Virus record (IMG/VR): IMGVR_UViG_3300020182_001863
Span: 1-51,854 of that record
From: a virus
Reading direction: 5' to 3' (one strand)
Length of the DNA: 51,854 bases
Shown: positions 47,287 through 51,854 of the stretch, piece by piece
How positions within the stretch are numbered: the first letter of the stretch is position 1
Layout of the letters: every line of letters starts with the position of its first letter
Made by a program: the position numbers and the translations under genes
The notes under the pieces: generated by a model
Seen by the model: the letters and a program-made list of their open reading frames with translations, nothing else
Database searches by the model: none
Told to the model about the DNA's origin: nothing

Positions 47287-47528
47287 CCGTCGTATTCATC
47301 CCATTCTTCATCTTCATCATATTCTTCATCATTTGAAAAATAACGATCATATGCAGTTTGTAAAATTTTATCTTCTTCTGTCATTTCGAAAATATCCTGT
47401 TTCGAAATACCAAATTCATCAAAAATTTTAATTATACGTTCTGCTGCTTCCATCTTATCCTTTGAAGGGATAAAAGATTTAAGAGTGTCCCATACATCAA
47501 GTAGTATTTCTGTATCGCTAGTTGCCAT
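47283..47528 (-). CDS. Small acidic protein between uvsX and uvsY
   Basis: 81 residues. Helical 1-60 (DVWDTLKSFIPSKDKMEAAERIIKIFDEFGISKQDIFEM), then a very acidic tail (NDEEYDEDEEWDEYDG). Similar proteins sit in this position in other T4-like marine phages. The acidic tail could mimic DNA or bind gp32/UvsX. No function known. Confidence 0.65.
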   Translation of the reverse strand: MATSDTEILLDVWDTLKSFIPSKDKMEAAERIIKIFDEFGISKQDIFEMTEEDKILQTAYDRYFSNDEEYDEDEEWDEYDG

Positions 47529-47564
47529 TTATTATGCCTCTTGTAAAATAATACTTAGTAAATT

Positions 47565-48677
47565 TTAAACTTCATTAACTTCTGTGTTTTCATCAACGAT
47601 TTCTCCATTTGAATCAACTTCAAGTGATTGAAGACCATTAGATTCATCATCAATGTCAATATTGTTCCAATCATTGATAACAATGTCAAGTTTTTCATCT
47701 GTCCAGTTTTTGCGAAATTCAATGATTTCATCGCCCGATTTGGTGATATATCGCAAGCGGTTGCCTTGCTTTACTAGCAAACCTTTTGCTTCAAAAAATT
47801 CAATTAGTCCTGAGTAAGGTGACATTCCAGTTTCATATGGAATTTCTACTTGTACACTTTCAAATGGTTTTGAATATCGTGTTTTTACAACTTTACATGC
47901 AGCACGAATGCCATGTACTTGTGATGTTTTGACTCCATTTGCATCAGTTTTCAATTTTAGTTTACGCATAGCAATAACAATTGAAGATGCATAGATAAAG
48001 CCTTGGCCGCCACTAATCTTATCATCTGGATCAAACATATCCTGTGATGCATATGTATGATTTGTGGCAATCATACCGATATTAAAATCACCAAACATAT
48101 TTACACAATTACGGACTAATGCAGCCAGTGCTTTAGGTTTACGACCCATATCACCTTTCATGTCACCCTTTTCAAATTGTGTTACGTCAGTTGGTGTTAA
48201 CATCATGCCCAAACTATCAAGTACAAAAAGAACTTTTGGACGTTCTGCATCTTCAACATCTGAATATTCCTTGCGATAATCAGCCATAAAATCTGATACG
48301 ATTTTAGCAACATCATCAATCATTGCTACATTTAATTTTAATAGTTTATCATCACTTGTATCTACATTTAGCGCATGTAGCCATGATTCGTCAAGTGCAT
48401 TTTCACTATCAATAAGAACAACAAAAATACCTTGATCCTGTGCATTTTTAACGATATTACCTGATGCAATATACGATTTACCGGCACCAGACTCACCTGC
48501 AAGAACAGTTACTTTTCCCAGTGGAATACCCTTGTGAAAATCATTAGAGATTAACTTGTTTAGACAGTAGTTACCTGTAGAGATCCACGTGTCTGGATCA
48601 CGAAATCCCATAGACATACCTGGAACTGATTTTGTAATTGATTTACGAAACTTGGACGCATCAAATGCTTTTGCCAT
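47565..48677 (-). CDS. uvsX: UvsX recombinase (RecA family)
   Basis: 370 residues. Walker A GESGAGKS (61-68), Walker B VLFVLDSLGMM (about 149-159), and GMIATNHTYAS with the RecA-type loop region SGGQGFIYASSIVIAMR. Acidic C-terminal tail (DDESNGLQSLEVDSNGEIVDENTEVNEV) like RecA. Forms filaments on ssDNA for strand exchange and recombination-dependent replication. AGGAGT before ATG. Confidence 0.96.
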   Translation of the reverse strand: MAKAFDASKFRKSITKSVPGMSMGFRDPDTWISTGNYCLNKLISNDFHKGIPLGKVTVLAGESGAGKSYIASGNIVKNAQDQGIFVVLIDSENALDESWLHALNVDTSDDKLLKLNVAMIDDVAKIVSDFMADYRKEYSDVEDAERPKVLFVLDSLGMMLTPTDVTQFEKGDMKGDMGRKPKALAALVRNCVNMFGDFNIGMIATNHTYASQDMFDPDDKISGGQGFIYASSIVIAMRKLKLKTDANGVKTSQVHGIRAACKVVKTRYSKPFESVQVEIPYETGMSPYSGLIEFFEAKGLLVKQGNRLRYITKSGDEIIEFRKNWTDEKLDIVINDWNNIDIDDESNGLQSLEVDSNGEIVDENTEVNEV

Positions 48678-48711
48678 AATAGACTCCTATATATAATATA
48701 TGTGTATTGGT

Positions 48712-48732
48712 GGGAGGGCAGACTGCCCTCCC
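48712..48732 (-). other. GC-rich hairpin after gp32, no U-tract
   Basis: GGGAGGGCA/TGCCCTCCC, nine perfect GC-rich pairs with a 3-nt loop, between gp32 and uvsX. On the minus strand it is followed by ACCAAT, not T's, so it is not a classical terminator. It may protect the abundant gp32 message from 3' decay, or reduce read-through. Confidence 0.6.
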
Positions 48733-48745
48733 GATTGATCTACTA

Positions 48746-49744
48746 TTAATCAGTTTTACGATTTCGGATCATTGCAAGAATATCAGATGCATCTGTTCCT
48801 GATGAACTTGCTTCAGCAGTCACTGGTTCAGGTGCTGGTTCAGGTTCTGGTGCTGGTGCAGGAGATGCAGCAGGTTTCACTGCTGGTTCTGCAACTTTCT
48901 CTGGTGCTTGCACCGACGATGCTGATGAACCGCCATTTGTATCTGCACCTTCGGGTACATCCATGCCGTACGGACGATAAAAGTTAGCCCAACGCATTGG
49001 ATCATATAGTTCACCATCTACTGATGCTTCAAACATTTCCATGATTACACGAAGTTCATCTTGTGATGGACGCTTTGGCATAAACTCATTCAGGTCAAAA
49101 AGACCATTAGTTTCGATTGCTTGGCGTTCTGATTCATTAAGTGAACGCTCTTTTCGTGCCCAATTTGAAGTTGAATAGTCTGCATATTGACCCTTTTGCG
49201 TTTTGACAAGACGGAAGTCTGTGCCAGCATCATAATCAGTTGGCAGATTCTCCATATCTGGATCCATAAGGGCAGATTTTAGTAGTTTAAAGATTTGTGG
49301 ACCGATTACAAAACGTCTGATAGGATTCTCGGGCCCATCTTCATTCATTGGATCTGTTACTACAAATCCTTGAAAAATATATGAACGCTTCTTCCAGTAT
49401 TTACGTCCCAAATCTTCCATAGATGGATCTTTGAACCATGGACGAATCTCTGCATGAACTGGACATGTGTCGCCCCACATTTCTACACATGGAACTTGAA
49501 CCTGTAGTGGTTTCTGTTCACCACCTGCTATTCCAGCGAACGGAATCTTAATTACTTGACGTTCACGCCAAAAGAATACGTTATCAGGTGAATCATCTGG
49601 CAAGAACCGAATAACTGCTGTACTATCATTATCCATATTCCAGAATGGATAAATTGCATCTGTGCCACGTGATTGATTTGAATTGTCTTGTGATTTATTT
49701 TCTTGTGCAAGTAATTTTGCACGAATTTCTGCTAGTGTTGCCAT
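48746..49744 (-). CDS. gp32: gp32-like single-stranded DNA-binding protein
   Basis: 332 residues (T4 gp32: 301). N-terminal basic LAST-like cooperative region; OB-fold with VPCVEMWGDTCPVHAEIRPWF, where C-x7-C-x2-H supplies zinc ligands (T4 uses H-C-C-C). Aromatic ssDNA-contact residues follow. A Pro/Ala/Glu linker (APEKVAEPAVKPAASPAPAPEPEPAPEP) and an acidic/polar C-terminal tail for protein contacts end it. Covers ssDNA and organises UvsX, UvsY, gp41 and polymerase. Confidence 0.92.
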   Translation of the reverse strand: MATLAEIRAKLLAQENKSQDNSNQSRGTDAIYPFWNMDNDSTAVIRFLPDDSPDNVFFWRERQVIKIPFAGIAGGEQKPLQVQVPCVEMWGDTCPVHAEIRPWFKDPSMEDLGRKYWKKRSYIFQGFVVTDPMNEDGPENPIRRFVIGPQIFKLLKSALMDPDMENLPTDYDAGTDFRLVKTQKGQYADYSTSNWARKERSLNESERQAIETNGLFDLNEFMPKRPSQDELRVIMEMFEASVDGELYDPMRWANFYRPYGMDVPEGADTNGGSSASSVQAPEKVAEPAVKPAASPAPAPEPEPAPEPVTAEASSSGTDASDILAMIRNRKTD

Positions 49745-49839
49745 TGTTGGTTTTCCTTTATATTAGCCATGTTAGCCTTGTTAGATTTTTTATTAGCTTT
49801 AGTTGTGATATGTACCCATTCTCCCTAGAGCATATATAC

Positions 49840-49868
49840 ATATTACAATATTTATTTATCATTGTCAA
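49840..49868 (-). promoter_or_regulatory. Overlapping sigma70 and late promoter for gp32
   Basis: TTGACA (49863-49868), 17-bp spacer, TAATAT (49840-49845). A late box GATAAATA (49853-49860) lies inside the spacer. Either factor can start transcription within about 15 bp, leaving a leader of about 90-100 nt before ATG 49744, which could host translational control. Confidence 0.75.
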
Positions 49869-49870
49869 GT

Positions 49871-49899
49871 GAAAAAGGAGGCATAATGCCTCCTTTTTT
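49871..49899 (-). terminator. Bidirectional terminator fused to the gp32 promoter
   Basis: AAAAAGGAGGCAT/ATGCCTCCTTTTT, 13-bp perfect palindromic stem with T5 leading into CAC-TTGACA. Confidence 0.9.
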
Positions 49900-49918
49900 A
49901 AAATAAATTTTTATTTTT

Positions 49919-51340
49919 TTATTCAAAATTATTGAATGGTTTGAATGCTTCTGATAGAATATCATCGATCTTATCTTCTATTGTAGTTTCTACTACCTCT
50001 TCAGAAATTTCAGAATTTGACATTTTTACAAGTCTTGCGCCCAACTCTAATGCTTCACGATCTACGGATTGAGGTGCATCTTTTATTTCTTCAGCGATGT
50101 TTCTTAGAAATACAGATAATTCTGCTGATCTGTCATTACTTCTATCATGCCTGTGGTTATCATCACATGATTCAACTTGTATTCTATTCGCCAAATCTGA
50201 AAACATCTGTGATAAATTGGGAGTTTCACTATTTTCATCTAGTTCTGTTTTCTTAATACCACTAATATCAATTTTACTATTCTTGAACGAGATAGTATTG
50301 ACTAGTGAACCATCTTCATTGCATGCCTCAATTATATCGCTAACACGTTCCACTTGGTTTATTTTTTGCTTTTCTGATTCCTTTGTGTTAGCACGATGTA
50401 TAAGAGGTAGAATATCTGTTAGTTTTTCTTCAAATGTAGATTTTGTAAACTTACGAACATAATCGTTTACCGTTTCTTCAGAAATTTCTTCAGAAACATC
50501 TGATTCATTCAATGCTAGTGATTCTACAAATGCGGTGTAACCTTTTGCACCTTGAATGCGATTCATATTTTCTTTAACTGATTGTATTTGTCTTTTAACA
50601 TTAAGAACTACATCACGATTTTCTTCATTAACAAGTCTCTGCTTATTTACAATATTCATAAATTCTTTCAATTTAACTAGAGTTGTTGTTTGTTCAATAA
50701 TTGCTTCACCAACCATATCACTTGGTACTCCACCATTACTAACATGTCTAGCCATTGCTCTTGCACCAGATAAATGTTTATGCGGATATTTAAATCGTTC
50801 GCCGTCTGAGTTTTCTACAAATATAGCGGAAATATTACGTGATCTTGATCCACGTTGCTCTTCATTGACTGGCTTTTTATGCCGAATGATCAATCTGACA
50901 TTTTCCAACGTCTGTCTACTTGTTTTTGTAGAGCCTTCTAATGGACTTAAACCTTCCTCCAATACATCATTCATTTTCTGCTCCTTATCATTCTTACTAT
51001 TTTCTATATTATATGTATAATTCTTAGGTTCAATATGTTTGCCAAATGTTCGTATATCAAAATCTAACATATAACTACGTGCTAAATTTTTAATCAATTT
51101 TATTATTTTAGTTATTTTTGGTTCATTGATCTCTACATTTTCACCTATATGTAATTTTATCTCAGTTGTAGTATCATCTACAAATATCATCAGGTTAGGT
51201 TCACGTACATAAAAATATCGGGCGTCTGACGGCACCGCAACACTTTTACCATCTTCATTAGAGAAAAGTTTAGGTGTTAATCCAATCCCTTGTAATATTC
51301 TCATTACTTTTTCAGAAATATTTTCATAATTTATAGCCAT
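49919..51340 (-). CDS. Large conserved phage protein, structural suspected (473 aa)
   Basis: N-terminal alpha/beta region (AVPSDARYFYVREPNLMIFVDDTTTEIKLHI). A central conserved block DGERFKYPHKHLSGARAMARHVSNGGVPSDMVGEAI (about 185-220), then long helices with many Glu/Lys/Asn, and an acidic C-terminus. Similar proteins lie near terminase genes in marine T4-like phages and are listed as hypothetical. Late box 21 bp upstream of ATG. Could be an internal virion protein; not proven. Confidence 0.6.
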   Translation of the reverse strand: MAINYENISEKVMRILQGIGLTPKLFSNEDGKSVAVPSDARYFYVREPNLMIFVDDTTTEIKLHIGENVEINEPKITKIIKLIKNLARSYMLDFDIRTFGKHIEPKNYTYNIENSKNDKEQKMNDVLEEGLSPLEGSTKTSRQTLENVRLIIRHKKPVNEEQRGSRSRNISAIFVENSDGERFKYPHKHLSGARAMARHVSNGGVPSDMVGEAIIEQTTTLVKLKEFMNIVNKQRLVNEENRDVVLNVKRQIQSVKENMNRIQGAKGYTAFVESLALNESDVSEEISEETVNDYVRKFTKSTFEEKLTDILPLIHRANTKESEKQKINQVERVSDIIEACNEDGSLVNTISFKNSKIDISGIKKTELDENSETPNLSQMFSDLANRIQVESCDDNHRHDRSNDRSAELSVFLRNIAEEIKDAPQSVDREALELGARLVKMSNSEISEEVVETTIEDKIDDILSEAFKPFNNFE

Positions 51341-51360
51341 AATATATTGTTCCTTTTAAC

Positions 51361-51368
51361 TATTTATC
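51361..51368 (-). promoter_or_regulatory. Late promoter box (GATAAATA)
   Basis: GATAAATAG, 20 bp before ATG 51340, with AAGGAAC as ribosome site inside the short leader. Overlaps the terminase stop codon. Confidence 0.6.
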
Positions 51369-51854
51369 AAAATACCATAGGAAGTGGTTCATCATAATCA
51401 TCATTCGTATCTAAACTTTCACCTAATAATTCTTCATATTGTTCATCAAATCGTGATATAACTTGTATTTGTCTTACACATAACAATGTCGCACTTACAA
51501 GATCATCAGTCTCTCCTAATTTTGCTTCATAACTTTTACCTTTAGCAACAAATGTCTTAAACTCTCTTATTAAGTTCTTACTGATAGGTGTCATCTTATC
51601 ACTTTCAATCCATGATTTCATCTTCATACACGCAGTAATTTTAGTCTTATATGTTGTAGTAAACCCTTTACGTATCGACCGACTAGAACCTCGCTTCTTA
51701 GGTTCATGCAGAAACTCTCCAGGAAATTTATCTTCATCCATTTCTTCTATGAGTATCAGTGCTGCTTCACCAAGTGAGTTATTCTCAACACTCCAATATA
51801 TTTCTGGTGATTTGTTTCCCAATTCTTTTAATTCTTCTTTAATAATATGCAGAA
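51367..51854 (-). CDS. gp17: Terminase large subunit, C-terminal part (gp17-like), cut by the window edge
   Basis: The frame is open to the right edge (LHIIKEELKELG before GNKSPEIYW), so this is the end of a larger gene; an apparent TTG start at 51822 is not the true start. EIYWSVENNSLGEAALILIEEM, PGEFLHEPKK, RKGFTTTYKTKITACMKMKSWIE and SYEAKLGETDDLVSATLLCVRQ match the RNase-H-like nuclease half of T4 gp17, including the acidic E/D residues of the late motif (D-D-L-V). Cuts and packages DNA with gp16. Acidic tail at the end. Confidence 0.9.
   Translation of the reverse strand, partial: LHIIKEELKELGNKSPEIYWSVENNSLGEAALILIEEMDEDKFPGEFLHEPKKRGSSRSIRKGFTTTYKTKITACMKMKSWIESDKMTPISKNLIREFKTFVAKGKSYEAKLGETDDLVSATLLCVRQIQVISRFDEQYEELLGESLDTNDDYDEPLPMVF

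Noticed and set aside
1-51854. CRISPR array, insertion sequence, integrase or attachment site
   Set aside because: No regularly spaced repeats, no transposase or integrase motifs; the only long perfect repeat is the 72-bp promoter cassette.

Overview
This window looks like an interior segment of a T4-like (Straboviridae-like) myovirus genome. It is strongly AT-rich, tightly packed and almost entirely transcribed from the minus strand, so genes are best read from right to left. The T4-type core present is: the C-terminal end of terminase gp17 (cut by the right edge), gp32, UvsX, UvsY, NrdA, NrdB, UvsW, a probable gp62 clamp-loader subunit, primase gp61, helicase gp41, and a PAAR spike-tip protein. 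The style of the conserved hypothetical genes is that of marine T4-like phages. A DUF1127 protein, a DUF6356-like protein, a pseudoazurin and the low GC suggest an alphaproteobacterial, possibly marine (SAR11-like), host. That host call is inference.

Layout, right to left. About 51.9-43.3 kb: gp17 end, a large conserved protein, gp32, uvsX, a small acidic gene, uvsY, nrdA, nrdB. About 43.2-38.6 kb: early accessory genes, namely a DUF262+HNH (GmrSD-like) protein, a secreted GH12-like hydrolase, small proteins and an AAA+ ATPase. About 38.5-32.6 kb: uvsW and a long overlapping operon with probable gp62, a phosphoribosyltransferase, an AbrB-like protein and several conserved unknowns. About 32.2-22.8 kb: a baseplate-like protein, a nuclease-like protein, primase, ClpP-like protease, a TET-associated-type glycosyltransferase, a pseudoazurin/DoxX/small-membrane-protein operon, a restriction-endonuclease-like/methyltransferase pair and gp41. 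About 22.8-7.0 kb: mostly late virion-type genes, including a nucleotidyltransferase-ligase-like fusion, a fibre-like protein, PAAR and a 708-residue protein. About 7.0-4.3 kb: small early genes. The left end holds a plus-strand DUF1127 operon, then a sugar epimerase, a cation-efflux (CDF) transporter and an outer-membrane beta-barrel protein.

Regulation can be read from the DNA. Three promoter types recur. (1) Late boxes GATAAATA/TATAAATA, in front of virion-type genes. (2) Ordinary sigma70 promoters (TTGACA, 17-bp spacer, TATAAT-like), in front of replication and metabolism genes. (3) A distinctive class with an invariant ACGAATCA in the spacer, TTGACA-N6-ACGAATCA-N3-TATAA, in front of small early genes, the restriction-like gene, the AAA+ ATPase and the GH12-like gene. 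Terminator hairpins are repeatedly fused to the next promoter, with the U-tract running straight into the -35 box. gp32 has a late box lying inside a sigma70 promoter.

The most unusual cargo for a phage is the envelope and redox set: a CDF metal transporter with an intact HD-HD site, an exported pseudoazurin with all four copper ligands next to a DoxX-like membrane protein, a porin-like barrel and a secreted GH12-like enzyme. The others are the DUF1127 RNA-regulator-like operon under a late promoter, and two nuclease-type systems beside a DNA-hypermodification glycosyltransferase.
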